A DNA stretch of 38,707 nucleotides from a virus (IMGVR_UViG_3300046697_000019:1-38707), one strand, 5' to 3'; shown: positions 13,033-21,908, counted from the stretch's first letter. Notes: generated by a model from the letters alone, not told the origin. Made by a program: numbers and translations.

Positions 13033-14402
13033 TATTTCCAATTCCTGCCAATTTCACCAAGTTGCCACCTGTTTTCTGTTGCAAATGGCATTGGTCGTGT
13101 CCAGTTAAATTTGAACGCATCGCACACAATTGGCGTGATCACTTCACCATCAGGCGTGAAGTCCAACTTCACTTCACGAATTAAATCTGTCAACGTCATA
13201 TTATTAAGCTGCACACTAACTTTGCACCCCAATCTGAATTCACCACTTAGGTTTGCCAGCGTGCCAAATATTGCCATTTCTGACGGTTCCAGGTTAATCG
13301 TTGCAGTCGCATTATATTGTTTCAGTTTCAATTCTGCATTGCTTTTATCGCGCATCCACGCAACAATCTGTGCCTTTGTAGGATTTCCACCAGCAACTGC
13401 TTCTGTCTGCACGCTGCCTGTATCAAAGAATTCTTCCATCCTGCCAACAGATGCGATTTGATGATTCGCAGCACCACCATATAAGTCATAAATCGTGTCG
13501 TTTTGTGTTGTGTGATATAGTCTATATCCAAGTTCACTGCTGACTGCGCCACTTGATGGATCAATGTCAGGCCCACCACCAATGACCACTGTGGCATCCG
13601 GTTTCTTTTCTTGGTATGTGAAATCACGCACAGTGCCAAGATCAGTTCCAAACGTAACCCTATCAGTCATATCCGTGGCCATATACATAAAAAACCAATA
13701 TCTGTATGCGCCAGTTTGGGCCAGATATTGGACATCAAAGCCCAAATCTGCATCCAAATAATTATATGCAGCAGTCCCTGTTGACATCTGACTAGCCTTT
13801 TTGGCCATTTCATATGCGGTTTCCCATCGCGCCCAATATTCTATATTTTGGCCATATGATGGACTGTGGCCAATTCCAGAATTGAAATATGGTATTTTTC
13901 GCCACGCCGTTGGCTGTCCATCGCCAAAGTAATAATACAACATTCCTTCCACGAATTGTTCAACTGGTTGGCCATCATATCCACAGTATCTGGCATATCC
14001 GCTGTAATAGCCGTCCTGCGAAAAGTAATGCTGCCAATCTGGTTCCATCACGCGCGCCTGCAACAACCAAAGGTCTGACATCCCTGTTAATTCCAGCATG
14101 TCATCGCCACCTTTCCAGGTGCGTGTGGCTTCTGTGATAGGGCCAGCGATCAGTGGGTTTATCTCGCTGTTTCTATACGCAGCAATGGAAAACTTTGTTA
14201 TTGGATCTGTGGGTGCTGGTTTAAAAACGCTGTTGAATTCTGCATATGGCATCGTCAGTGACCAGGTGGACATATCAGCCCATTTTTGATCAACATGAAA
14301 TTCTGTCCATTTTTCGATATAATCAAAAAGCGTGCCGTCCTGCTGGTTGCGCCCCCAAATCTGAATGCTCATATCAGAATTTGCTGTTGGTTCTTGAATC
14401 AT
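13032..14402 (-). CDS. tail-tip protein, ReqiPepy6 Gp37-like, 456 aa
   Basis: It starts ATGA, overlapping the upstream stop. The N-terminal part (IQIWGRNQQDGTLFDYIEKW..., then SLTMPYAEF and AGPITEATRTW) looks like the Gp37-like family of siphovirus tail proteins that follow the distal tail protein. The C-terminal half has the strand-rich L..G..V.V domain of tail hub proteins. It probably forms part of the tail hub or baseplate between Dit and the receptor-binding protein. No peptidase motif is visible. Confidence 0.65.
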   Translation of the reverse strand: MIQEPTANSDMSIQIWGRNQQDGTLFDYIEKWTEFHVDQKWADMSTWSLTMPYAEFNSVFKPAPTDPITKFSIAAYRNSEINPLIAGPITEATRTWKGGDDMLELTGMSDLWLLQARVMEPDWQHYFSQDGYYSGYARYCGYDGQPVEQFVEGMLYYYFGDGQPTAWRKIPYFNSGIGHSPSYGQNIEYWARWETAYEMAKKASQMSTGTAAYNYLDADLGFDVQYLAQTGAYRYWFFMYMATDMTDRVTFGTDLGTVRDFTYQEKKPDATVVIGGGPDIDPSSGAVSSELGYRLYHTTQNDTIYDLYGGAANHQIASVGRMEEFFDTGSVQTEAVAGGNPTKAQIVAWMRDKSNAELKLKQYNATATINLEPSEMAIFGTLANLSGEFRLGCKVSVQLNNMTLTDLIREVKLDFTPDGEVITPIVCDAFKFNWTRPMPFATENRWQLGEIGRNWK

Positions 14403-15298
14403 ATTCCATTATACCTGTTGATCCATCTGAATGATGCCCACGCAGAATCATCGCGCGCGTTCTGTATTATTCCAAATGAAATTCTGTTTTCTCCAGGAAC
14501 CAAATTAAAGTTGATGTTGCTGGTTGTCCACAGGTCACAATATGTGTTTCCATAGCTGCGCGGCAGTGCGTTTGTTGAATAAATCCAGTGCAGGACGCAG
14601 CAGCTTCTATATCCTGGCCTGCAGTCAATATACAACCGCGCGTTTAGGTTAAGATAACTTGTGTCGGGGTTTCCATATTTTATTTGTTTTCCAGTTGTTT
14701 CGTTGTTTATTGTAATTTGATTAATATAATTGGCGCTACCTGTCGCAACTGTGATTATTGGCCACGTGTCAACATCACCATCATTATATACAACCTGTGG
14801 TCGCAACAGCGCGCCATTTGGATTTGTCCATTTCTCTTCAGTTTCAACTGGATCATACCAATATGGAGAATGGCAAATAAATGTGATGACAAACAGCCTG
14901 GTTTTATAATTTCCCGTTTCGCCACTTTCCATAAATGACATTCCGGTTTCGAAGTGGCAATTTATCAGCCTGGTCAATGGCACAGTATCAGAAGTGACAA
15001 CTTTTATTTTTCCTTCGCCGCGCATTGGATCAATCGAATATTCTAGCATTCGCACACTGTCACGAAAATCATCTGCCGTGTCACCTTTAACCGTAATAGG
15101 CAGCGTGATTTCACGTGGACTTGTATTAATATTTTGGACAATTTCACCTGGATATGTGTAAACTTTTGTCGTGCTGTAATCAAATGGTGGCATATGCCTG
15201 CCGTCAATGCCCTGGCGCACTTCATAGTTCACGCCGTCTGTGAGATCGAGCGTGCCGCCTTCAGGTGTTATAAAGTAAATCTTTTCATCATTAACCAT
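14399..15298 (-). CDS. distal tail protein (Dit-like), 299 aa
   Basis: The ATG at 15298 is preferred over GTG at 15307 because GGTG lies 6 bases upstream. The N-terminal domain (residues about 1-140) follows the siphovirus tail-family pattern: ITLPITVKGDTADDFRDSVRMLEYSIDP, then GEGKIKVVTSDT and the YKTRLFVITFICHSPYWYDP strand pair. A galectin-like C-terminal domain follows. It would cap the tail tube and connect to the hub. It lies directly after the tape measure, as in most siphoviruses. Confidence 0.78.
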   Translation of the reverse strand: MVNDEKIYFITPEGGTLDLTDGVNYEVRQGIDGRHMPPFDYSTTKVYTYPGEIVQNINTSPREITLPITVKGDTADDFRDSVRMLEYSIDPMRGEGKIKVVTSDTVPLTRLINCHFETGMSFMESGETGNYKTRLFVITFICHSPYWYDPVETEEKWTNPNGALLRPQVVYNDGDVDTWPIITVATGSANYINQITINNETTGKQIKYGNPDTSYLNLNARLYIDCRPGYRSCCVLHWIYSTNALPRSYGNTYCDLWTTSNINFNLVPGENRISFGIIQNARDDSAWASFRWINRYNGI

Positions 15299-18014
15299 AT
15301 TGCGCACCGTTCATTGCTTCTGCTCGTTTCAGCAGTTTCACAATTTCTTCTTCTGTTATTGGCTGCGTGATTAAGCCAGACAAATTGATGTGATAACTGT
15401 TGCCGCCACTACCAATTCCACGCGTGTCAATTGGCGTGCCGCCATTCTTCAAATCGTGTTCTGGAATGACATATTCACGTTCACCTGCTTCACCAACCAA
15501 CACTGGCGTGCCGCCAGGGCGTGGTTCGATGACTGCACCGTGTGCTAGATGTGGAAGCAGGCTTCCCCAATCTGGCATCGCTGGAATTAGGCCAGACCAA
15601 TTTGGCATTGCAGGGAATAATCCACCCCAATCTGGCATTGATGGCATTAATCCACCCCATGATGGCAATGCTGGTAATAATCCACCCCATGATGGCAATG
15701 CTGGTAATAATCCACCCCATGATGGCAACGCTGGTAATAATCCACCCCATGATGGTAGCGCAGGAAGTAAGCCACCCCATGATGGCAGTGCTGGTAGCAA
15801 TCCACCCCAAGATGGAAGTGCTGGCAGTAGTCCCCCCCATGATGGCAACGATGGTAATAATGAACCCCAAGATGGAAGTGAAGGAAGCAATGCACCCCAA
15901 TTTGGCATTGCTGGTAATAACGCACCCCAGTTTGGCATAGGTGGCAACAGTGCGGCCCAGTTGGGCATAGCTGGTAGTGGTAAATGTGTGAAGAATCCAG
16001 AAATTTGCCCCCCTATGCCGCTCAATGCGCCCAAAATTGTGCCACCCGCACCAGCGAGTTGACCGGCTATTCCACTTAATGCACCCATTATCACGCCGCC
16101 AGCACCAGCGAGTTGACCGGCTATTGAAGAAAAAGCGCCCATTATGACGCCGCCCGCACCACTCAATGCAGAAGCAATTCCACTGACCGCGCCACTTAAT
16201 GCGCTGCTTATTCCTGCGCCAATGCCGCCAAGTGAACCCCCAATCCCACCAAGTGCGCCAGAAATCAGGCCACCAAGTCCAGACAGCGCACCATTTATTG
16301 CATTCAACAGGCCAGTTCCAACAGCACCCCAATCAATACCCGCCAGTAATGCTGGAATTGCCAAAAATGCAACACCAAATGCCGTTAATAATGCCCTTCC
16401 AACAGAACCCCAATCAACGTTTGCCAGGAATGTGCCAATTCCCTTCAAAGCATTGCCGATTGCAGTTAAAACGGCAACGCCAACCGCGCCCCAATCAACG
16501 CTGGCTAGACTATGCGCCATTGATGAACCTGACGAACTCATTCCCGAGACCAATGCACCGCCAATTTTTGCTGCAATGGAACCCCAATCAATCTTTTCCA
16601 ATACTGATAATAATGCGCCTCCAATTTTGTCGATAAGCGGCAACACTTTGGTAATTGCGCCGCCTATTAGTGCTTCAAGTTTTCCTGCAATGTCTGGTCC
16701 TGCAATGCTTTTGCTTATTGCGCCACCAACGTCACCCTTTCCACCAGGTGAAAAGATGCTGTCAAATACTGAACCTATCGCATTAACAATTCCCTGAAAC
16801 GCGCCTGCCCAATCAATGCCCATCAGAAAACTAAAGATTTTATCCTGGATGCCCTGCAGGGAATCAAGCAACCCCGCAAACGCGCCACCATAATCAAAGC
16901 TTTTCAATCCGTTTAAAATATCGCCACCTATTGCAGAAGCGCCGGATGCAACGGTTTTTAACCCATTCAATATTGATTGCCCGATGGAACCCCAATCAAC
17001 TGCTTTTAGAAAATTAACGGCTTCATTGCCAGCATTTTGTATGCCCGTAAGCATTTCTGTGCCAATTTTGCTAAAGATTGACCCCCAATCCATAGCTCGC
17101 AGTGAATTGTATGCTCCCCCAAATCCGGTTTTGATTTCATTGATTGCGCCAGTAATGTTGCCACTCGTTAGATCACTAAATGCTGTGGATAAATGGCCAC
17201 CTAACGTTTGAACAATTGGAACAATCTGGCCTATCGTATCTCTAAACGTGCCAGACGCCAGCGATGCCACAATCAACCCACCACCAATCAATGCAATCCC
17301 TGCCACTATAGGAATTGCTGCGGGTCCTACACCTGCCAAAACCTGACCTAACATTGTTGACTGCACAGCGGCCACGCCTGCTATTGATCCAACACTTTTA
17401 AGCGGCGCAACCAGTTCTTTTGAAATCCCCGAACCACTGCCTGTCAGTGCGGTGATGGCAGTGCGCAATGACGTGGTTTCCTTTTTAGCATCCATCATCC
17501 CCATTTTAAGGTCTTTCGTGCCAGCTGTGGCATCGAGCGCATCAGTTGCAAGTCCCCCGCCTGTTCCCAGGCTGGTTTTTGATACTCCTTTAAGGTCGTT
17601 AAGTTCAGCTTTTGATGCTGCCAGCTCTGTGCGAAGCTCGGTCATGCCTGATGAATCAACGCTCACGTTAATTGTTGATCCGTCAAGTGAACTTATTTCA
17701 CTCTGGACATTATCAAGTGCAGAAGTATCAACATCTGTGGTAACATCAATCGTTGACGTTCCTAGATCAGCAATAGTGGATTGTGCAGCATCAAGGGCGC
17801 TGGTGTCAACGTCTGTTGTTACGTTAAGCGTTGAATCCTGCAGGGAATTGATAGTGCTTTCTGCGTCTGTTATTGGCGCGGTGTCAACATTGGTGGAAAT
17901 ATCAACGGTTTTGTCCGCCATTGAATCAATAGCCGATTGCAAATTGGTTATTGCACTATCATCAACATCATTGATGCTTAATTGAACCGCCAAATCAGCT
18001 ATGACATCGGACAT
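15291..18014 (-). CDS. tail tape measure protein, 907 aa
   Basis: The longest gene, between the chaperones and Dit. Residues about 30-125 contain four degenerate repeats of about 28 residues (V..DVDTSAL...QS.I..L..ST). A hydrophobic stretch lies at about 220-256. Residues 280-580 repeat VDWGS(I/V)G...L.. units. Next come glycine/alanine-rich repeats (GAGGVIMGALSGIAGQLA), then 14 tandem 10-residue units with consensus LLPALPSWGG (about 686-825). Tape measures often carry short repeats with fixed aromatic residues. At about 1.5 angstrom per residue the tail would be near 135 nm. Its start follows the chaperone stop by 3 bases. Confidence 0.88.
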   Translation of the reverse strand: MSDVIADLAVQLSINDVDDSAITNLQSAIDSMADKTVDISTNVDTAPITDAESTINSLQDSTLNVTTDVDTSALDAAQSTIADLGTSTIDVTTDVDTSALDNVQSEISSLDGSTINVSVDSSGMTELRTELAASKAELNDLKGVSKTSLGTGGGLATDALDATAGTKDLKMGMMDAKKETTSLRTAITALTGSGSGISKELVAPLKSVGSIAGVAAVQSTMLGQVLAGVGPAAIPIVAGIALIGGGLIVASLASGTFRDTIGQIVPIVQTLGGHLSTAFSDLTSGNITGAINEIKTGFGGAYNSLRAMDWGSIFSKIGTEMLTGIQNAGNEAVNFLKAVDWGSIGQSILNGLKTVASGASAIGGDILNGLKSFDYGGAFAGLLDSLQGIQDKIFSFLMGIDWAGAFQGIVNAIGSVFDSIFSPGGKGDVGGAISKSIAGPDIAGKLEALIGGAITKVLPLIDKIGGALLSVLEKIDWGSIAAKIGGALVSGMSSSGSSMAHSLASVDWGAVGVAVLTAIGNALKGIGTFLANVDWGSVGRALLTAFGVAFLAIPALLAGIDWGAVGTGLLNAINGALSGLGGLISGALGGIGGSLGGIGAGISSALSGAVSGIASALSGAGGVIMGAFSSIAGQLAGAGGVIMGALSGIAGQLAGAGGTILGALSGIGGQISGFFTHLPLPAMPNWAALLPPMPNWGALLPAMPNWGALLPSLPSWGSLLPSLPSWGGLLPALPSWGGLLPALPSWGGLLPALPSWGGLLPALPSWGGLLPALPSWGGLLPALPSWGGLMPSMPDWGGLFPAMPNWSGLIPAMPDWGSLLPHLAHGAVIEPRPGGTPVLVGEAGEREYVIPEHDLKNGGTPIDTRGIGSGGNSYHINLSGLITQPITEEEIVKLLKRAEAMNGAQYG
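15541..15960. repeat. 14 tandem 30-bp units in the tape measure gene
   Basis: Fourteen consecutive 30-bp units, best conserved at about 15631-15780, encode the 10-residue proline/tryptophan units of the tape measure. Each unit keeps the frame, so copy number can change tail length without breaking the gene. Outer units are more diverged than central ones, which points to recent expansion in the middle. Confidence 0.9.
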
Positions 18015-18017
18015 TTT

Positions 18018-18260
18018 TTACTGTTCAGGTATGTCAAAAATCGAAAATTTCTGCGGCGATCCGCCAGTTCCACCGGTTCCAGATTTTGCACTGGCTTCAT
18101 TGCGCTTTCTTTCCCGTTCCTGGGCCTCGGATTTTATTTTAAAATAAGCAATCCATTGTGTGATTTCATAACTGCTTGTATTTGCGCATAGCTGTGTGAC
18201 CGTCATGTGCAGTTTTTCTGCCAAAAGAAAAAGAAAACGAAGCTCATGCTGAGCTTTCAG
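18018..18260 (-). CDS. tail assembly chaperone, frameshifted C-terminal part (T)
   Basis: Open in the -1 frame from the slippery site at 18260-18266 to a stop at 18018, adding 80 residues to the 124-residue upstream chaperone for a fusion of about 204. The added part has a helical domain (ELRFLFLLAEKLHMTVTQLC, then EITQWIAYFKIK) and a basic, glycine-rich tail. A stand-alone start at TTG 18224 is possible but has no good ribosome site. Its position before the tape measure and the frame relation match the lambda G/GT arrangement. It recruits tail-tube subunits to the tape measure. Confidence 0.75.
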   Translation of the reverse strand: MKAQHELRFLFLLAEKLHMTVTQLCANTSSYEITQWIAYFKIKSEAQERERKRNEASAKSGTGGTGGSPQKFSIFDIPEQ

Positions 18261-18631
18261 TTTTTTTCTGCGTCATCAACTCCGTCCTGATCCAAACCAG
18301 AAAGTTTCTGAATCACAGTCGCCAGGCGTTCCAACGGTTTGCTGTTTTTCATCAGCAATCCAGCTTTCTGTGATTGCGAGAAAACACGATCACCAGTGTC
18401 TGGATTATAAGCACCCAAAATAACAATGTCTGCTGTGGTGCTTTTGGTTTTCACTTTGTTGGTTTTGCCGTCAACTTCCAGCATGCCACTTAGAACAGCA
18501 CGATCCGCGCCAGACAGGTTTTTGCATAATATCTTAATATTGTTCCATTCCGGCACAGTCACAAGTTCCGTTCTTTCATCATTTATGTTCAGAATTTCTT
18601 CTGCCAAATTGCGTGTTGCTTTTTCTACCAA
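18257..18631 (-). CDS. tail assembly chaperone (G-like), 124 aa
   Basis: Starts with TTG after GGTGAT at good spacing. A mixed alpha/beta protein with a central TTADIVILGAYNPDTGDRVFS and a helical C-terminal half (KPLERLATVIQKLSGL), like the first of the two tail assembly chaperones in siphoviruses. It ends just after the A-rich slippery heptamer that lets part of the ribosomes continue into the T part. Confidence 0.7.
   Translation of the reverse strand: MVEKATRNLAEEILNINDERTELVTVPEWNNIKILCKNLSGADRAVLSGMLEVDGKTNKVKTKSTTADIVILGAYNPDTGDRVFSQSQKAGLLMKNSKPLERLATVIQKLSGLDQDGVDDAEKN
18260..18266 (-). other. programmed -1 ribosomal frameshift site
   Basis: On the minus strand the seven bases are A AAA AAC in the reading phase GAA AAA AAC TGA, the canonical X XXY YYZ form. 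The stop of the first chaperone follows at once, and the -1 frame is open for 80 codons into the second chaperone. Confidence 0.75.
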
Positions 18632-18668
18632 AGTATATCACCATATGCGCAGTGCGCTAGATTGCTAT

Positions 18669-19301
18669 TTATAATCTGCTTACTATGTGGCCATCTGCGT
18701 CAGAATCGCCAGACCACGATATTGTTTGTTCCAAAACGCCATCCACAGCATCCTTCAATTCTTCACTGTCCATCAAAGCCCACGCCAGCAAACTGTAGTT
18801 TGCAGACATATAAAAGTTGATTGCAATCGTTGCATCTGCCAGCATTTCTGTGTTCCAATATGGTGCGATGGATAGGGTTGCAACTTCTGTTGGATCATAG
18901 AACGTTCCAATTGTGCCGTTCACATCATTCAATGAACGCGTCACCGTCTGATAGTTCTGGCCAAATGGCGTGATGTCTGTGATCTTTGGTTTAATGCTCA
19001 GACTGAAATCTTTCGCATAAAGAAGCTGTCCCATTGGCAGATATTCGCCGCTAACAGTTATCGGTTCGTTTAGTGTCTGGTCTGCTGCAAACGTCAGCGT
19101 TCCCGTTAAACGGTTGACTGTGAAATTTCCAGTGCCGTTGGTTGTAACTGCATATGTCGGACTTAAAACTTGTTTTGTCGCTGCAGTGATCTGATATACT
19201 TTGTGGATGCTCAGATTTGTGCAGGCTTCATTTGTCAGCACTGCTGCCGTTCCTGAAGCATAAACAATTGCGTGGTGGCCTGCAGTAATTGTTGCTGCCA
19301 T
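18669..19301 (-). CDS. tail tube or tail structural protein, 210 aa
   Basis: The ATG follows GGTGGC. A beta-rich structural protein with an N-terminal adhesin-like part (AVTTNGTGNFTVNRLTGTLTF) and a later portion (LSIKPKITDITPFGQNYQTVTRSLNDVNGTIGTFYD) that looks like the tail-tube fold, where a loop describing a deviation or modification is followed by strands. It is the third in a row of tail-tube-like genes. It may be the main tube subunit with an added domain, or a minor tube protein. Confidence 0.55.
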   Translation of the reverse strand: MAATITAGHHAIVYASGTAAVLTNEACTNLSIHKVYQITAATKQVLSPTYAVTTNGTGNFTVNRLTGTLTFAADQTLNEPITVSGEYLPMGQLLYAKDFSLSIKPKITDITPFGQNYQTVTRSLNDVNGTIGTFYDPTEVATLSIAPYWNTEMLADATIAINFYMSANYSLLAWALMDSEELKDAVDGVLEQTISWSGDSDADGHIVSRL

Positions 19302-19317
19302 ATTGTGCCACCACTGT

Positions 19318-19731
19318 TTAAGTTATTACAACTGCAGAACTGGAAGCGTTGCTTACTGAATAAGTAACTTCAACGTAGCCATCTGGCGCGTCTTTTATCT
19401 CTATACTGTCAACCACTGCTTTGAATTCCACGGCAGGCGTTGTTGCTGTCAACAGAACTTTCACATACAAATCCGTATCTGAAACCATGTTGGCCCAAAA
19501 ATATGCCTGGCCAGTTGCTGCTTTTTCCAAAAATCCTGCAATCGTTGCAGTCACGTCTTTTATTCCCGGTGCGCGCGCAACATACACAGGCGCGCTTGCA
19601 GCAAATTCTGTTACGTCAACGCTTTTGCCGTCAAACTTCAAATCAACGTTGTTGATGTGTTCAACAACCTGTGTTGGCGTTGCTGCACTATTTGCCTTAA
19701 CTGTTGGCAGATTCCCTTTAGTTATTGCCAT
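19318..19731 (-). CDS. tail tube protein, 137 aa
   Basis: A compact beta-rich protein: NVDLKFDGKSVDVTEF, ATIAGFLEKAATGQAYFWANMV, VKVLLTATTPAVEFKAVVDSIEIKDAPDGYVEVTYSVS. The pattern D....V...G......G...F.A.V.S.EI...PDG.V.V.YS is shared with the next protein and typical of siphovirus tail-tube proteins. It is probably the main subunit polymerised around the tape measure. Confidence 0.65.
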   Translation of the reverse strand: MAITKGNLPTVKANSAATPTQVVEHINNVDLKFDGKSVDVTEFAASAPVYVARAPGIKDVTATIAGFLEKAATGQAYFWANMVSDTDLYVKVLLTATTPAVEFKAVVDSIEIKDAPDGYVEVTYSVSNASSSAVVIT

Positions 19732-19744
19732 TTCTTAATTCACC

Positions 19745-20167
19745 TTATCCATTCGTTATAGGGCCAGTGGACTGCGCTGAAAATGAAACGTCAATCGTTC
19801 CATCTGGCGTTGTTTTTATGTCAATACCATCAACCATCACCTGTGATTTGATGAATTTTGTTCCATCATACAGGTATTTAAACCACAGTTCAGCGCCATT
19901 CACAGCGTTGTCAACTATGATTGTCTGGCCTGTAGTATCGCCATAATCGTCAAAAAATCCATCTGCAGTGTATTCAACGTGCTGCATTCCAGTGATTCTG
20001 GCCACATATTCCTGCGCAGAACACGTGAACACGGTGCTGTCAATATTCTTCATCATAAACTTTGCACCCAATGCGTTCATTTGTGCAACTGCGTTGTATG
20101 CACCAGCACCACCTGCAACATTTGAAGCCTGCAGGCAGCCCAAAATTCCTTTCGTTATTCCTGCCAT
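19745..20167 (-). CDS. tail tube protein paralogue, 140 aa
   Basis: Resembles the 137-aa protein next to it: the same start pattern (M.(G)ITKG), a VEY.ADGFFDDYGDTTGQ segment in the deviation-loop position, and the closing strand pair VMVDGIDIKTTPDGTIDVSFSAQS. A tandem duplication is the simplest reading. It might form part of the tube or a specialised ring. Confidence 0.6.
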   Translation of the reverse strand: MAGITKGILGCLQASNVAGGAGAYNAVAQMNALGAKFMMKNIDSTVFTCSAQEYVARITGMQHVEYTADGFFDDYGDTTGQTIIVDNAVNGAELWFKYLYDGTKFIKSQVMVDGIDIKTTPDGTIDVSFSAQSTGPITNG

Positions 20168-20180
20168 TTTCTTTTTCCTT

Positions 20181-20597
20181 TTAAGATTGCGTCACATTCA
20201 CTGCCACAAAAACAATTCCGTGATAATGAATCATGTCAGAATCACGCAATATGTTTGCAAAATCAATATTTGTGTTGACGTGGGCATATCCTGTGATTGT
20301 CAATGGCTGATTGTCCAGCAGTTCTTTAATATGCGTGATAATATCCGCGCATTCTTTCCTGCCACGATAAACAGACCAGACATGCAATGTATATGTTACG
20401 CGCTGTCCATATTCGTCACCTAAACAATCCCACGGTGTTTCAGTCGGATTGTCTAAATGAATATAAGGTTCCAGCGTGCCTTCTGGAACGAAATCATATG
20501 ACGTGCAACCGTGGACTGTCACAATATCGCTGCCGTTTAGCGTGTCCAGGATTTCCTGGCCAGCTTCCAGAATTGCAGATTCGCGTGTTTTCGTCAT
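20181..20597 (-). CDS. tail terminator / completion protein, 138 aa
   Basis: The pattern is that of the DUF3168-like tail completion proteins: an N-terminal helix (ESAILEAGQEILDTL), a strand with EPYIHLDNPTETPWD, the strand TYTLHVWSVYRG, and a helix ADIITHIKELLDN leading to a final beta hairpin. It lies between the gp10-like protein and the tail tube, the usual order. It would cap the tail and join it to the head. Confidence 0.7.
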   Translation of the reverse strand: MTKTRESAILEAGQEILDTLNGSDIVTVHGCTSYDFVPEGTLEPYIHLDNPTETPWDCLGDEYGQRVTYTLHVWSVYRGRKECADIITHIKELLDNQPLTITGYAHVNTNIDFANILRDSDMIHYHGIVFVAVNVTQS

Positions 20598-20953
20598 GAT
20601 TCTGTCAGCATGTTTCTGATATATTCGCCAACCTGGTCACGTGATGCTTCAGTTCCATTTTTCATATAGAAAACGCCAGGCACAAAACTGCCACTGCGCG
20701 TGTGATGTCCGACTTCCACATAATATGCATAATCCGTATGCGGCGCAACCTGCACTTCGGTGTCACTGACCTGTTCAACTTCGATGCTGCTGCGCAGTAG
20801 TCCCGTATCAACAGGGCAGTTTTCCTTGCAGGCGGTGGCAATCAACTCACCGCCCTGATACAGCGCCGTTGCTGCATTTGCCTTTATTTCATCAACCTTC
20901 GCTTGAACTGCTGCTCCAACGTCTGATTTGTCAATAGTGACTTTTATTTGCAT
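20594..20953 (-). CDS. HK97 gp10-like head-tail protein, 119 aa
   Basis: The first ATG at 20953 lies just after the upstream stop. The central signature, ATACKENCPVDTGLLRSSI followed by TDYAYYVEVG and then a C-terminal helix, is the classic HK97 gp10 family motif (CPVDTG.L..S, Y..YVE.G). Such proteins take part in head-tail joining. The 3' end overlaps the tail terminator gene by 4 bases. Confidence 0.85.
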   Translation of the reverse strand: MQIKVTIDKSDVGAAVQAKVDEIKANAATALYQGGELIATACKENCPVDTGLLRSSIEVEQVSDTEVQVAPHTDYAYYVEVGHHTRSGSFVPGVFYMKNGTEASRDQVGEYIRNMLTES

Positions 20954-20954
20954 T

Positions 20955-21353
20955 TTATCGTGCAGGTTCCACCTGTTCAACGCAAAACAATATCATAAAC
21001 AAGTTTTTGTTTTCAACATTGTTGATGTTCAAAATGTTCATCATTCGTGTGCCGTGTTTAATCCAATGTTTCAACGTCACATCTGAATTATACCAGGTCG
21101 TGATTTTCCAATATGCATATGCTTCAGTTGCACTTGATGTGTATGTTTCACCACCAATTGCAGCAGGTTTTGATGATGGTGTTTCAATCGAAGCCCACGC
21201 ATCAGCAATTGTTGTGTCAATTGGTGCTGCAATGCCACCATATCCATCACTGGTTTCGCTTCGTGAAATGAAACTTATCCGTTCATCAAACGCCTGAAAT
21301 GGTGGCACAGAAGGTTGCATTGGCTTCTGCGCTGGTGGCTGCGCAATCGTCAT
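20955..21353 (-). CDS. head closure / head-tail adaptor protein, 132 aa
   Basis: After a proline-rich start, the sequence RISFISRSETSDGYGGIAAP, then IADAWASIETPSS and a final beta barrel (ITTWYNSDVTLKHWIKHGTRMMNIL), is the phage head-tail adaptor pattern (SPP1 gp16-like). It would plug the connector after packaging. It overlaps the upstream connector gene by 4 bases. Confidence 0.75.
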   Translation of the reverse strand: MTIAQPPAQKPMQPSVPPFQAFDERISFISRSETSDGYGGIAAPIDTTIADAWASIETPSSKPAAIGGETYTSSATEAYAYWKITTWYNSDVTLKHWIKHGTRMMNILNINNVENKNLFMILFCVEQVEPAR

Positions 21354-21907
21354 AAGTAAATCCTATATGGCTGCAGTTTCGTTATCACATCAGGCGGCAG
21401 CACGCCGGTTGTCCCCTGCGTGAAGAAATACGCAGCAGCTTCCATGATGGCATCCTGGATGTCCTGTGGAACTTTATCTGCAGTATCACCATATCCACAG
21501 ACGTATTCAACAACCATTCCGTTGCGCATTCGCGTGTAGTTCCAAGTATATCCAGTTTTTAAAACTGCCCTGCCTGGCTCGCTGAATGTGTCAGCAAAAT
21601 AACTGGTGTCATTTTGTGCAATTGAAGTTCCAACGTCATTATATGTCGTGATGTTTGCAATCGATTGCAATGGTGGACGTGGCAGCACAATATAGTCATA
21701 ATTTTTGAACACGTCTTTGTAGTCTAACATCAACTGCCACGTCTGTGTGATGAATGCGCGCCTGGTGTAGTTTTCTGCCATTATGCGTGCAGATGTGGCA
21801 AACTGCTGCAATCTGTCGTTATAATCGTCACTATCCAGGCGCAGGAACGTCTGCACGTCTGTGCCATCAACCAGTTCAACTGCTGGTGGCGTAACAATCT
21901 GAATCAT
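21350..21907 (-). CDS. head-tail connector (gp6/gp15-like), 185 aa
   Basis: Helical connector protein. The N-terminal part (QTFLRLDSDDYNDRLQQFATSARIMAENYTRR) matches the phage connector family in which a short helix bundle starts with VK.hLr.d...D..L..hi.aA......t.R. A beta insertion PRPPLQSIANITTYN and C-terminal helix (IQDAIMEAAAYFFTQ) follow. It sits between head surface genes and the adaptor gene. Confidence 0.75.
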   Translation of the reverse strand: MIQIVTPPAVELVDGTDVQTFLRLDSDDYNDRLQQFATSARIMAENYTRRAFITQTWQLMLDYKDVFKNYDYIVLPRPPLQSIANITTYNDVGTSIAQNDTSYFADTFSEPGRAVLKTGYTWNYTRMRNGMVVEYVCGYGDTADKVPQDIQDAIMEAAAYFFTQGTTGVLPPDVITKLQPYRIYL

Positions 21908-21908
21908 G

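Noticed and set aside
15541-15960. CRISPR-like regular repeats of 30 bp
   Set aside because: The 30-bp units are directly adjacent with no spacers and encode an in-frame protein repeat in the tape measure gene.
15400-16797. Long open frames on the plus strand and in other minus frames
   Set aside because: They result from the periodic, stop-free repeats of the tape measure gene; products are low-complexity proline/asparagine strings without ribosome sites.
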